64,000 bases of DNA from Kaistia defluvii (GTDB lineage: Bacteria; Pseudomonadota; Alphaproteobacteria; Rhizobiales; Kaistiaceae). Numbering within the stretch: position 1 is the first letter of the stretch; every line of letters starts with the position of its first letter. Under the pieces are notes generated by a model. The model saw nothing but the letters and a program-made list of their open reading frames with translations. It made no database searches and was not told the DNA's origin. The DNA lies in contig NZ_JAPKNI010000005.1 of assembly GCF_026343955.1 (NCBI RefSeq), positions 186,001 to 250,000 of the forward strand, read 5' to 3'. Positions 15,395 to 24,631 of the stretch are shown here, one piece after another. The translations under genes and the position numbers were made by a program.

Positions 15395-16900
15395 ATGACC
15401 GAACTTCTGAACGCGACCGCGATCACCAAGCGGTATGGCGGCATCACCGCCCTCAGCCGCGCCGATTTTTCCGCCCGCGCCGGCGAAGTGCATGCGCTGC
15501 TCGGCGAGAACGGCGCCGGCAAGAGCACGTTCATCCAGATTCTCGCCGGCGCCGTTCGCCCGGATGGCGGAACCGTGACCCTGGCCGGCTCGCCCTATCG
15601 TCCGCGCAATCCGCAGGAAGCGCAGCAATCCGGCATTTCTCCCGTGTTCCAGGAGCTGTCGCTGGTTCCCGACCTGACGGTGGAGGAGAACATCTGGTTT
15701 CGCCGCGAGCCGCTCTCGGCCATCCGCACGGTACGAGCCCGCGCCATGCGCGAGGCGACGCTCGAGCTGTTCGCGCGCCACAAATTTCCGCCGATCCGGC
15801 CCGATCAGGAGCTGCGCCGGCTGACCCTGGCCGAACGGCAGGTGATCGAGATCGCCAAGGCGCTGTCGCGCGACCCGCAGGTGCTGATCCTCGACGAAGC
15901 GACCTCCGCCCTCGGGCCGCAGGAGACGGAATGGCTGCTCGGCCTTGCCAAGGGGCTCGCGGAAGCCGGCAGGCTGGTGATCTACATCTCGCACCGCCTC
16001 GGCGAGGTGCGCCAGATTGCCGACCGCATCACCGTGTTCCGCAACGGCGCGACGGTCGCCGCCTATGACACCCACGCCGTCGACGACGAGACCATCATCA
16101 CCGACATGCTGGGACGGCGAATGGATCGTCTCTATCCCGAACGGAAGAGCACGGCGAGCCAGACCGTCGCCCTTGGACTGCGCGGCTTCGGCGTCGATCA
16201 TCGTCTTGCCGACATCGACCTCGACCTGCGCGAGGGCGAGGTGCTCGGCGTCGCCGGCATGCAGGGCCACGGCCAGCGCGAACTGTTCCAGGCGCTGTTC
16301 GGCATAGGCGGCTCGCGTGGCACGGTGGAGGTCTGGGGCAAGCCCAAGACGATCCGCGGCCCGCGCCAGGCGCTGACCGGCCGCGACGGCCTCGCGCTCG
16401 TGCCGGAGGACCGGCGCAACCACGGCCTGCTGCTGTCGAAGAGCGTGCGCGAAAACCTGACGCTCTCCGTCATCCAGCGCTTCACACGCTTCGGCATTAC
16501 CGACCCGAAGCGTGAAAGCGCGCTGGTCGACGAGATGATCGCGACGCTGAAGATCAAGACCGGCACGCCGGAACAGCTCGCCGGCACGCTTTCCGGCGGC
16601 AACCAGCAGAAGGTCATCTTCGGCAAGATGCTGCTGACCGAGGCGCGGATCCTGCTGCTCTACGACCCCACGCGCGGCATCGATGTCGGCACCAAGGGAG
16701 AGATCTTCCAGCTGATGCGCGACCTCGCCGCCAAGGGCTACGCCATCCTGTTCTATTCCAGCGACCTCGCCGAACTGGTGCATGTGGCGGACCGGGTGGC
16801 GGTCCTGCGCAACGGCCGGCTCGCCGCCATACTGGAAGGCGAGGACAATTCCGAGCGGCAGATCCTGCGCGCCGCCCTGATCGAAACGAGGGCGGCATGA
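15395..16900 (+). CDS. CUT2 sugar ABC transporter ATP-binding protein (ABC2)
   Basis: A 501-residue RbsA-type double ATPase. Domain 1 has GENGAGKST near residue 40 and Walker B LILDEATSAL (Ala for the usual Pro). Domain 2 has GMQGHGQRE in place of Walker A and LSGGNQQKV, but its Walker B reads LLLYDPTRGID, so the Walker Asp is Tyr and the Glu is Asp. Domain 2 is therefore almost certainly non-hydrolytic, which exaggerates the usual asymmetry of this family. Its stop overlaps the next permease start by ATGA, showing coupling. Confidence 0.9.
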   Translation: MTELLNATAITKRYGGITALSRADFSARAGEVHALLGENGAGKSTFIQILAGAVRPDGGTVTLAGSPYRPRNPQEAQQSGISPVFQELSLVPDLTVEENIWFRREPLSAIRTVRARAMREATLELFARHKFPPIRPDQELRRLTLAERQVIEIAKALSRDPQVLILDEATSALGPQETEWLLGLAKGLAEAGRLVIYISHRLGEVRQIADRITVFRNGATVAAYDTHAVDDETIITDMLGRRMDRLYPERKSTASQTVALGLRGFGVDHRLADIDLDLREGEVLGVAGMQGHGQRELFQALFGIGGSRGTVEVWGKPKTIRGPRQALTGRDGLALVPEDRRNHGLLLSKSVRENLTLSVIQRFTRFGITDPKRESALVDEMIATLKIKTGTPEQLAGTLSGGNQQKVIFGKMLLTEARILLLYDPTRGIDVGTKGEIFQLMRDLAAKGYAILFYSSDLAELVHVADRVAVLRNGRLAAILEGEDNSERQILRAALIETRAA

Positions 16901-17940
16901 GCATCGTGGACCCTACCAGCCGCGCCGGAATAGCCATCGCCAACTCTGGAGCCGCCGGGACAGCGCCCCGCCGCTCGCGCGCGGCAATCTGGAAATCCGC
17001 CCTTCTCGACCGCGCCTCGCTGATCATCCCCTGCGTGATGCTGATCGCGCTGCTGCTCGTCTACGCATCCTTGCGCGACGGCGTCTTCACCCTCGACGAA
17101 CTGAACCTCGATACCGCGGCGGCGATGACGCTGCTGCTCGCCGCGACCGGACAGACCATCGTGCTGCTGCGCGGCGGCATCGACCTTTCGATCGGCGGCA
17201 TGATCAGTCTCGGCACCGTGCTGGCGGCGACGCGCTTCGGCACGGATCCCGGGCAGGCCGCCGCCTGGGCCTTCGGCATCGTCGCGATCGGCGGGCTGGT
17301 CGGCGCGCTGAACGGCATCCTGATCACGGTGCTGCGGCTCCAGCCTTTCCTCGTCACCCTCGCCACCTGGTCGATCCTCTCCGGCGCGGCGATGATCATC
17401 CTGCCGACGGATGGCGGCGCCCTGCCCTCCGGCTGGACGATGTTCGGTGTCTCCTCCTGGCTCGGCCTCTCCAGCTCGGTCTGGATTCTGGCGCTGCTTC
17501 TCGTCTTCTGGTTCTGGTTCAAGCGCACCCGACTGGGCATCGCCATCCGCGCCACCGGCTCGAACGAGCGCTCGGCCTTCCTGTCCGGCGTCTCGCCGAT
17601 CGGCATCAACATCGCCACCTATGGCTTGTCGGGCATCTTCGCCGCGCTGGCGGCGCTCTATCTGACAACCCAGACCGGCGCGGGTTCGCCCACCATCGGC
17701 AAGGACTACATCCTGCCCTCGGTAGCGGCGGCGGTGATCGGCGGTATCAGCCTGTTCGGCGGCCGCGGCGGGCTCGTCGGCACGATGATCGGCGCCTTCA
17801 TCCTGACCATCATCGGCAATCTGGTCTTCGTGCTGGAGGTCTCCAGCTACTGGCAGCCCATCGTCTCCGGCATCATCCTGCTCATCGCCGTGCTGGCGAG
17901 TTCGATTGCCGAGAAATCCGCGCGACGGAGCCTTTCATGA
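16897..17940 (+). CDS. CUT2 sugar ABC transporter permease 1 (ABC2)
   Basis: A 347-residue RbsC-like permease. The first 40 residues are hydrophilic and cytoplasmic; the rest has about nine hydrophobic segments. LRGGIDLSIGGMISLG near residue 90 is the family signature before the cytoplasmic coupling loop. It overlaps the ATPase upstream and the second permease downstream by four bases each, so all three are translated in step. Two different permeases in one CUT2 operon suggest a heterodimeric channel rather than the usual homodimer. Confidence 0.9.
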   Translation: MSIVDPTSRAGIAIANSGAAGTAPRRSRAAIWKSALLDRASLIIPCVMLIALLLVYASLRDGVFTLDELNLDTAAAMTLLLAATGQTIVLLRGGIDLSIGGMISLGTVLAATRFGTDPGQAAAWAFGIVAIGGLVGALNGILITVLRLQPFLVTLATWSILSGAAMIILPTDGGALPSGWTMFGVSSWLGLSSSVWILALLLVFWFWFKRTRLGIAIRATGSNERSAFLSGVSPIGINIATYGLSGIFAALAALYLTTQTGAGSPTIGKDYILPSVAAAVIGGISLFGGRGGLVGTMIGAFILTIIGNLVFVLEVSSYWQPIVSGIILLIAVLASSIAEKSARRSLS

Positions 17941-18917
17941 ACATCCGCCGCCATCGCGCCATCCTGCTCGCCTATCTCGGCATGATCGTCCTGCTGCTCC
18001 TGACCAGCGTCGTCGCGCCGGGTTTCCTGTCGGCGACGCATCTCAGGAGCACGGTCGTGCTCGCCGCCTTCATCGGCATCGTCGCGCTGGGGCAGACCTT
18101 CGTCATCATCGGCGGCGGCATCGATCTGTCGGTGCCGTGGGTGCTGAACTCGGCCGCCGTGCTGATGACGCTGCTGGCCGGTAGCCAGGACGCGCCGCTG
18201 CTCTGGATCGTGCCTGTGCTGCTCGCCGCCGGCGCGCTGGTCGGCATGGTCAACGGCTTCGGCGTCGCGATCTTCGGCGTGCCGCCGATCATCATGACGC
18301 TCGCCGTCAACGTCATCCTGCAGGGCGGGATCCTCGTCTATACCGGCGGCGCGCCAACCTCGACCGCGCCCAAGGCGATCCAGTTCCTGGCCGTCGGCCG
18401 CATCGCGGGCTTTCCCGTCGTGCTGATCCTCTGGATAGCGCTGGCAGCGATCGCCACCATCCTGCTGTCGAAGACCGCCTTCGGCCGGCATCTCTATGCC
18501 GTCGGCACCAGCGCCACGGTGGCGGAATTCTCCGGCGTGCCGACGCTGCGCACCACTGTGCTGGCCTATACGCTGTCCGGCTTCACGGCTGCCCTCGCGG
18601 GCATGCTGCTCACCGGCTACACGGCGCAGGCCTATCTCGGCATGGGCGATCCCTATCTCTTTACATCGATCGCGGCGGTGGCGATCGGCGGCGCCTCGAT
18701 CCTCGGCGGCAGCGGCCATTATATCGGCACCATTGCCGGCGCCCTGGTGCTGACCATTCTGACCGGGTTGCTGCCGGCGCTGAACCTCTCCAGCGGCGCG
18801 CTGCTGATCGTCTATGGCGTCGTCATCCTCGTCACCGTCTCGCTGGCCAGCGAAGCGCTTTCCGGCCTTTCCGCCTTCCTGCCGCGCTTCGGCCGGTCGC
18901 GCGGCCCATCCGCCTGA
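17937..18917 (+). CDS. CUT2 sugar ABC transporter permease 2 (ABC2)
   Basis: A 326-residue RbsC-like inner-membrane permease, homologous to but clearly different from its upstream neighbour. IGGGIDLSVPWVLN near residue 60 is the family signature; AVGTSATVAEFSGVPT near 185 corresponds to the coupling region. The start overlaps the upstream stop as ATGA. Probably pairs with permease 1 to form the ABC2 channel. A lactonase gene follows nine bases later in the same operon. Confidence 0.9.
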   Translation: MNIRRHRAILLAYLGMIVLLLLTSVVAPGFLSATHLRSTVVLAAFIGIVALGQTFVIIGGGIDLSVPWVLNSAAVLMTLLAGSQDAPLLWIVPVLLAAGALVGMVNGFGVAIFGVPPIIMTLAVNVILQGGILVYTGGAPTSTAPKAIQFLAVGRIAGFPVVLILWIALAAIATILLSKTAFGRHLYAVGTSATVAEFSGVPTLRTTVLAYTLSGFTAALAGMLLTGYTAQAYLGMGDPYLFTSIAAVAIGGASILGGSGHYIGTIAGALVLTILTGLLPALNLSSGALLIVYGVVILVTVSLASEALSGLSAFLPRFGRSRGPSA

Positions 18918-18926
18918 GGAATTGCC

Positions 18927-19808
18927 ATGACCGACATCGAATGCGTCTCCGACGCCAAGGCACAACTGGGCGAAGGAACCTATTGGGACCCGGCCACGGA
19001 AGCGCTCTGGTGGATCGACATCTACCAGAAAGCGATCCATCGCTTCGATCCGCTGACGCGAAAGACGGAAACCCACATCGCGCCGGAACTGCTCGGCTGC
19101 CTCGCCGTCCGGGCGAGCGGCGGGCTGGTGCTGACGATGGCGAGCGGCTTCTATTTCTTCGATCCGACGACCGGCCGCTTCGACCAGATCACCGATCCGG
19201 AAGCCGATCTGCCGGACAACCGCTTCAATGACGGCAAGACCGACCGGCAGGGCCGCTTCTGGTCCGGCTCGATGTTCGAGGCGCCCGGCAAGCCGGTGGT
19301 GAAGAACGCCTCGCTCTACCGGATGGACACCGACCTTTCGATTCACAGAATCGTCGAGGGCATCGGCTGCTCCAACGGGCTCGCCTGGAGCCCGGACAGC
19401 CGGACAATGTATTACACCGACAGCCATGGCCCGGTGGTCTGGGCCTGGGACTTTGATCCGGCGACCGGCGAGGTCGAGAACCGGCGGCCCTTCATCGATC
19501 TCTCGGAGACGAAGGGCATCGTCGATGGCGCCACCGTCGATGCAGAAGGCGGCTACTGGGCGACGATCCCGTTCCAGGGAAAGGTGCTGCGCTTCGATCC
19601 CGCCGGCAAGCTGATGCGCACCATCGAACTGCCGACCGACCTGCCGACCTGCTGCGAATTCGGCGGGCGCGATCTCGACGTTCTCTATGTCACGACGGCG
19701 ATCTACAATCGCACGCCCGAGCAACTCGCCGGCCAGCGCAATCCCGGTGGCCTGTTCGCGCTGGACGTCGGCGTCAAGGGCTTGCCGCTGGTGCCCTTCC
19801 AGGGCTGA
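18927..19808 (+). CDS. SMP-30/gluconolactonase family sugar lactonase
   Basis: A 293-residue six-bladed beta-propeller lactonase of the SMP-30/LRE family. Metal-binding residues are recognisable: the Glu in AQLGEGTYWD near residue 16, the Asn in RFNDGKTDRQGRFWSGS near 100, the Asn in GCSNGLAWSPD near 150 and the Asp in TMYYTDSHG near 165-200. It would open a sugar lactone to the aldonate. The lactone would come from oxidation of an imported aldose by one of the cluster's dehydrogenases. Last gene of the ABC2 operon, so the pathway likely runs through an aldonic acid. Confidence 0.86.
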   Translation: MTDIECVSDAKAQLGEGTYWDPATEALWWIDIYQKAIHRFDPLTRKTETHIAPELLGCLAVRASGGLVLTMASGFYFFDPTTGRFDQITDPEADLPDNRFNDGKTDRQGRFWSGSMFEAPGKPVVKNASLYRMDTDLSIHRIVEGIGCSNGLAWSPDSRTMYYTDSHGPVVWAWDFDPATGEVENRRPFIDLSETKGIVDGATVDAEGGYWATIPFQGKVLRFDPAGKLMRTIELPTDLPTCCEFGGRDLDVLYVTTAIYNRTPEQLAGQRNPGGLFALDVGVKGLPLVPFQG

Positions 19809-19891
19809 GCGGTTCGAGCCCCATCGGCAAACCGCCCGCCACCCGATATCATCGCCGCGCCGACACGAGCGGCGATGATGGCGAGGCGAGA

Positions 19892-22800
19892 ATGTCCGAC
19901 ATGACCCAACGCGAATTCCTGACGCCGCGCGATGACGCGCTTGGACTGCGCACGCTGTCCAACCCCGCCGGGCTTTCGATCTCCGCCCTGCCCAATGGCG
20001 CCATCTCCTCGATCACCCACCGTGCCGAAGGCGGTGCACCAGTGATGATCAACCAGGTGCTGGGTTCGCCGATCGATGGCGGCATCGGCCGGATCTGGCT
20101 GCGCGTCGGCGGCAAGACCCCGTTCCTCGCACAGTTGGTAGGCCCACGGGCCAGGGTTTCCCTTGCCGCGGACGACTCCCGCTTCGTCTGGCGCGGTGAG
20201 ACGAACGGCATCGTACATCAGGTTACGCTGCGGCTCGATCCCGACGCGACGCGCTGGTTCTGGCATGTCGAGATTGAGAACCGGGGAGACGCCGAGATCC
20301 CCTGCGACATCGTGCTGGCGCAGGATCTCGGCCTTGGTGGGCGGGGCTTCCTGATGGGGAGCGAGGCCTATGCCTCGCAATATATCGACCACCGCGCGGC
20401 CCAGCATCCAACCTTCGGCCCGGTTGTCATGAGCCGCCAGAATCTCTCGCAGGGCGGGCGCTTTCCCTGGCATGCGCTTGGCTGCATCGAAGGCGCTGTT
20501 TCCTATGCGACCGATGCGATCCAGATCTTCGGACCGGATTTTCGCGCCCGCGACGAGATCGAGCTCGGTTTCGGCACCGACCTGCCCGGCACCGTCTGGC
20601 AGCACGAGCTCGCCTGCCCGGCCCTTCAATCGAGGCCGGCAACGCTCGCTCCGGCGGCCAAGGCAAGCTGGACCTTCTTCAGCCAGTTCGTCCCCAACCA
20701 CCCCGAGGCTTCCAGCGACGACGATCTCGGCCACATCGACGGAATCGTGGAAGCGGCGGCCAGCCCCTCCTTCGAAGCGATCGCCCCCTCGCCTGCCGCG
20801 CGCAGCCTGTTGCAGGACGCCGAGCCGCTCGCGGTTCTGGCCCTCGACGGGGCCGACCTGGCAAGGCTCTATCCGGCGCGGGAATTGGAGGAACGCCAGG
20901 ATGGCGGCTTGCTCTCCTTCTTCGTGGCCGAGGGCACGCTGAACCGGCATGTCGTGCTGGCTGCCAAGGAGGATATCGTCGCCCGCCGCCATGGCGCGAT
21001 CGTCCGCAGCGGCCAGGGCATGATGCCGGACGAGGCGACCCTCGCCGCGACCTGCTGGATGCATGGCGTGTTCGCGGCACAACTCACCATCGGCAACACC
21101 TCGTTCCACAAGCTGTTTTCCGTCTCGCGCGATCCCTACAACATCACCCGCGCCAGCGGCCTGCGCATGCTGATCGACACCGGCGAAGGCTGGCGCCTGC
21201 TCTCGGTGCCATCCGCCTTCGACATGGGCCTCAGCGATTGCCGCTGGATCTACCGGCTCACGGACCGCACCGTCACGGTCCACGCCATCGCCTCCGGCGT
21301 CGATGCCGCCATGCAATGGCGCGTCGAGGTCGATGGACCGCCTGCGCGCTTCCTCGTGCTTGGCCATATCGTGCTCGGCGAGCGCGACTATGAGCAGAGC
21401 GGCCGGATCACCATCGACGAGCCCGCCAAGCGCTTCACCTTCCAGCCCGGCAAGGACTGGCTCTGGGGCCAGAATTTCCCGGATGCCGCCTATCACCTCG
21501 TCACCAGCACGCCGGAGGCTGTCGAAGCGATCGGTGGCGACGAGCTGCTCTACGAGGACGGCGCGCCGCGTGGCGGCGCCTATGTCGCGCTGCGCACCGG
21601 CGAGACCCGCCAACTCACCTTCGCCGTCGTCGGCTCGATGACGGATCCGGCAGAGGCGCGCCGCCTCGCGGACCTCTACGCCAAGGGCCAGCCGGACGAA
21701 GCGCTGCTTGCGCCGGCCGCAGACTACTGGCGCCGCGTGACGCGCGATTTCACGATTCCCGGCCAAGGCGACGCGCTCTCGGCGGAACAGGCGATCCTGC
21801 CCTGGCTGGCGCATGACGCCATGATCCACCTGACTGTGCCGCACGGTCTGGAGCAATACACCGGCGCGGCCTGGGGCACGCGCGACGTCTGCCAGGGTCC
21901 GCTCGAATTCATGCTGGCGCTGCGCCACGACGAGACGGCGCGCGACATCCTGACGACGCTGTTCGCCGAGCAATACCGGACGCGGGGCGACTGGCCGCAA
22001 TGGTTCATGCTGCCACCCTATTCCAACATCCGCGCCGGCGAGGCGCATGGTGACATCGTCGTCTGGCCCCTGAAGGCGCTCTGCGACTATATCGAAGCCA
22101 CGGGCGATATCGGCATCCTCGACATAGGCCTGCCCTCGCGGCGCGACGACGATTTGAAGCCGACCGATGAGACCGGCACGATCCGCGAGCATGTCGAGCT
22201 TTTGCTTTCGACCGTCAGGGAGCGCTTCATCCCGGGCACGCATCTGATCCGCTATGGCGAGGGCGACTGGAACGACTCCCTGCAGCCGGCCGATCCGCAC
22301 CTGCGCGACTGGATGGTCTCGAGCTGGACCGTCGCCCTGCTCTACGAGCAGATCCAGCGCTTTGCCGCCATCCTGGAACGCACGGGCGATGTGGCCGAGG
22401 CTACGGTGCTCACCTCGCTCGCCGGCGTCATGCGCGGCGACGTCAACCGATACCTCATCCGCGACGGCGTCATCGCCGGCTATGGGCTGTTCGATCCCGG
22501 CCACGACCAGGTCGAACTGCTGCTGCATCCGAGCGACCGGCGAACCGGGCTTTCCTACTCGCTGATCCCGATGACGCAGTCGATCCTGGGCGGCCTGTTC
22601 ACGCCGGCGCAGACGCGCGCCCATCTCGACTTGATCCGCCAGCACCTGCTCGACCCGGACGGCGCGCGGCTGATGGACAAGCCGGTCGTCTACCGAGGCG
22701 GTGTCGAGACGCTGTTCCGGCGCGCCGAATCCGCCGCCTTCTTCGGCCGCGAGATCGGCCTGATGTATGTGCATGCGCATCTGCGCTACTGCGAGGCTCT

Positions 22801-23119
22801 GGCCTTCAGCGGCGACCCGGAAGCGGCCCGCGAGGCACTTGCGCTGGTCAATCCGATTGCCGTCACCGAGCGACTGTCGCAAGCGTCGCTACGCCAGCGC
22901 AACACCTATTTCAGCTCCAGCGACGCCGCTTTTCCGGACCGCTACCGGGCGAGCGCCGAATGGAGCCGAGTGCGCGACGGCAGCATGGCCGTCGATGGCG
23001 GCTGGCGGATTTATTCAAGCGGACCAGGCCTCTACACCCAGATCTTCATCCGCCACATTCTCGGCATGCGGCGCCAGTTCGGCGCGAAGGTTGAACCCCA
23101 GCCCGCAGCCACGGGGTAG
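19892..23119 (+). CDS. GH94/GH36-type glycoside phosphorylase or hydrolase-like protein
   Basis: A 1075-residue cytoplasmic protein with no signal peptide. The N-terminal 600 residues are beta-rich, as in the super-sandwich domains of cellobiose phosphorylase and cyclic beta-glucan proteins. The C-terminal half is an (alpha/alpha)6 barrel with YTGAAWGTRDVCQGP near residue 655, GDWPQWFMLPPY near 700 and GEGDWNDSL with Asp792. GDWND is where GH94 enzymes keep the general-acid Asp. It could cleave an imported oligoglucoside by phosphorolysis or hydrolysis. A start nine bases later (19901) is possible. It follows the ABC2 operon after 83 bases. Confidence 0.78.
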   Translation: MSDMTQREFLTPRDDALGLRTLSNPAGLSISALPNGAISSITHRAEGGAPVMINQVLGSPIDGGIGRIWLRVGGKTPFLAQLVGPRARVSLAADDSRFVWRGETNGIVHQVTLRLDPDATRWFWHVEIENRGDAEIPCDIVLAQDLGLGGRGFLMGSEAYASQYIDHRAAQHPTFGPVVMSRQNLSQGGRFPWHALGCIEGAVSYATDAIQIFGPDFRARDEIELGFGTDLPGTVWQHELACPALQSRPATLAPAAKASWTFFSQFVPNHPEASSDDDLGHIDGIVEAAASPSFEAIAPSPAARSLLQDAEPLAVLALDGADLARLYPARELEERQDGGLLSFFVAEGTLNRHVVLAAKEDIVARRHGAIVRSGQGMMPDEATLAATCWMHGVFAAQLTIGNTSFHKLFSVSRDPYNITRASGLRMLIDTGEGWRLLSVPSAFDMGLSDCRWIYRLTDRTVTVHAIASGVDAAMQWRVEVDGPPARFLVLGHIVLGERDYEQSGRITIDEPAKRFTFQPGKDWLWGQNFPDAAYHLVTSTPEAVEAIGGDELLYEDGAPRGGAYVALRTGETRQLTFAVVGSMTDPAEARRLADLYAKGQPDEALLAPAADYWRRVTRDFTIPGQGDALSAEQAILPWLAHDAMIHLTVPHGLEQYTGAAWGTRDVCQGPLEFMLALRHDETARDILTTLFAEQYRTRGDWPQWFMLPPYSNIRAGEAHGDIVVWPLKALCDYIEATGDIGILDIGLPSRRDDDLKPTDETGTIREHVELLLSTVRERFIPGTHLIRYGEGDWNDSLQPADPHLRDWMVSSWTVALLYEQIQRFAAILERTGDVAEATVLTSLAGVMRGDVNRYLIRDGVIAGYGLFDPGHDQVELLLHPSDRRTGLSYSLIPMTQSILGGLFTPAQTRAHLDLIRQHLLDPDGARLMDKPVVYRGGVETLFRRAESAAFFGREIGLMYVHAHLRYCEALAFSGDPEAAREALALVNPIAVTERLSQASLRQRNTYFSSSDAAFPDRYRASAEWSRVRDGSMAVDGGWRIYSSGPGLYTQIFIRHILGMRRQFGAKVEPQPAATG

Positions 23120-23123
23120 GCCC

Positions 23124-23660
23124 TTACGCCAGATGCAGCGCCGGCCTCAGCCACGCCAGGATCGCCTCGATGTCGGTCGCCTGCGTCGTGTCGACGTCGA
23201 ATCTCGGTCCCCGATCGACCGGGGCGGCGCGCTTGGCGAGTTCGATCAGTTCGGGAATGAAGGCGGCGCCGGGATGGCCGGCATGGCGTTGATCCAGGCG
23301 GTCGCCATAGCGCTTCGCCAGGACCTCGGGCGGAGCGTGGCACCAGATCTCGGCGGTCGCTCCGACACCGGCACGCTCGATATGCGCCTCCAGCACCTCG
23401 CGCGGCTGGAAGCCGAACCAGGCGTCGATGATGAAGGTGGTGTCGTCCGGCGCATCGCGGAGGATCGACCAGATGGCGTGATAGCTCGCCCGCCCAAGCG
23501 CGCGATTGAATTCGCGGTCGCCGACGCCAAGCTGGTCGAAGAAGGGCTCCTTGACCGTATCGAGCGTCAGGATGATCCAGCCCATGCGCTGCGAGATGGC
23601 GCGTGCGATCGTGCTCTTTCCCGTGGCGGGAATGCCATTGACGAGGACGGCTCGTTTCAT
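23124..23660 (-). CDS. P-loop AAA-type kinase-like protein
   Basis: A 178-residue protein with a kinase-type P-loop, GIPATGKST at residues 9-17, and overall similarity to small AAA_33/zeta-like nucleotide or sugar kinases. The middle holds DTTFIIDAWFGFQPREV and a lid-like region rich in Arg (AKRYGDRLDQRH). The start at 23660 lies 4 bases after the ROK gene stop; a longer version starting at 23705 would overlap that gene. Third gene of the aldolase-ROK operon. It may phosphorylate a sugar intermediate, but the substrate is not known. Confidence 0.72.
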   Translation of the reverse strand: MKRAVLVNGIPATGKSTIARAISQRMGWIILTLDTVKEPFFDQLGVGDREFNRALGRASYHAIWSILRDAPDDTTFIIDAWFGFQPREVLEAHIERAGVGATAEIWCHAPPEVLAKRYGDRLDQRHAGHPGAAFIPELIELAKRAAPVDRGPRFDVDTTQATDIEAILAWLRPALHLA

Positions 23661-23664
23661 GAAA

Positions 23665-24603
23665 TCAGGCCGGCCTATCGAGCACGCTGAGTTCCGCCGC
23701 AACAAGAGCCGAAGGCGGCAGCGGGGATCGATGCTCGATCAGGGCGCAGACGGCGGCGCCGATGACGCCGGCATCGTCGCCAAGTGCCGCCGACAGGACG
23801 GGATACTGATACCAGGGGGCGAGCGCCGGAACTTTCTGCAGCGCCTTGAACGCGGCCTTGCCCAACCCACCGCCGAGCAGGACGAGATCCGGGTCGAAGG
23901 CGGCCGAGGCGCTGTCGATCGCCGCGCGCAACGGGCCGGCCCATGCGTCCAGAACCTGCCGGGCCACGGCATTGCCCTTGGCGGCCCTGCGAAGGATATC
24001 GTCGATCGAGGTATCCGCCGGCAGGCCGGCTTCCTGGATGTGCCGGGCCAGCGCGGTGCCGGAGCTGGTCGTCTCGACGCAGCCGCGACGGCCACAGACG
24101 CAGGCCGCGCCCTTGACGTCGACGGTGATGTGGCCGAGCTGACCGGCCGTTCCGCGACCGCGCAGGATCTGCCCTTCCTGCACGATCGCCCCGCCAATGC
24201 CGGTGCCGATCGTGAACATCACGACGTTCTCCCGGCCTCGGCCGGCGCCCGCCGCGATCTCGGCCACGAGCGCCATGTTGCAGTCATTGTCGATGATGAC
24301 CGGCTTGCCGGTTGCCGCCTCCACCCGCTCCGCCAGGGCGGCGCCGGCGAGGTTCAGATAGCCGCCCGAAAGCACCGTGCGGCGGCGGGCGTCGACGCGG
24401 CCGGGCACGCCAATGCCGATCGCCGTGACATCCGGCCGGTCGAGCTGGCGGACCAGCTCGATGATGCGGCCGATGGCGTTGTTCGCATCCCGGTCGATCC
24501 GCTCGGACACCCGCTCCAGAATATCGCCCGCGCCGGAGACGCGGGCGGCCCGGAGATTCGTGCCGCCGATATCGATACCGATGGCTGTTGACGTGTCAGG
24601 CAT
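23665..24603 (-). CDS. ROK family sugar kinase
   Basis: A 312-residue ROK protein without a DNA-binding domain, so a kinase rather than a repressor. The phosphate motif GIDIGGTN is at residues 9-16, the catalytic Asp in IDNDCN at 107, GTGIGGA near 133, and the zinc site H158 with C168-x-C170-GRRG-C175. It phosphorylates a hexose or N-acetylhexosamine-type sugar with ATP. It lies between the aldolase and the P-loop protein in one operon, suggesting kinase then aldolase steps. Confidence 0.88.
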   Translation of the reverse strand: MPDTSTAIGIDIGGTNLRAARVSGAGDILERVSERIDRDANNAIGRIIELVRQLDRPDVTAIGIGVPGRVDARRRTVLSGGYLNLAGAALAERVEAATGKPVIIDNDCNMALVAEIAAGAGRGRENVVMFTIGTGIGGAIVQEGQILRGRGTAGQLGHITVDVKGAACVCGRRGCVETTSSGTALARHIQEAGLPADTSIDDILRRAAKGNAVARQVLDAWAGPLRAAIDSASAAFDPDLVLLGGGLGKAAFKALQKVPALAPWYQYPVLSAALGDDAGVIGAAVCALIEHRSPLPPSALVAAELSVLDRPA

Positions 24604-24631
24604 GTTGCACCCGGTCGCCGAAGAAATGGGA

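Noticed and set aside
19703-22882. 1059-codon open frame on the minus strand opposite the lactonase and GH94-like genes
   Set aside because: Antisense shadow of well-supported genes with GDHAR-rich composition and no recognisable domain.
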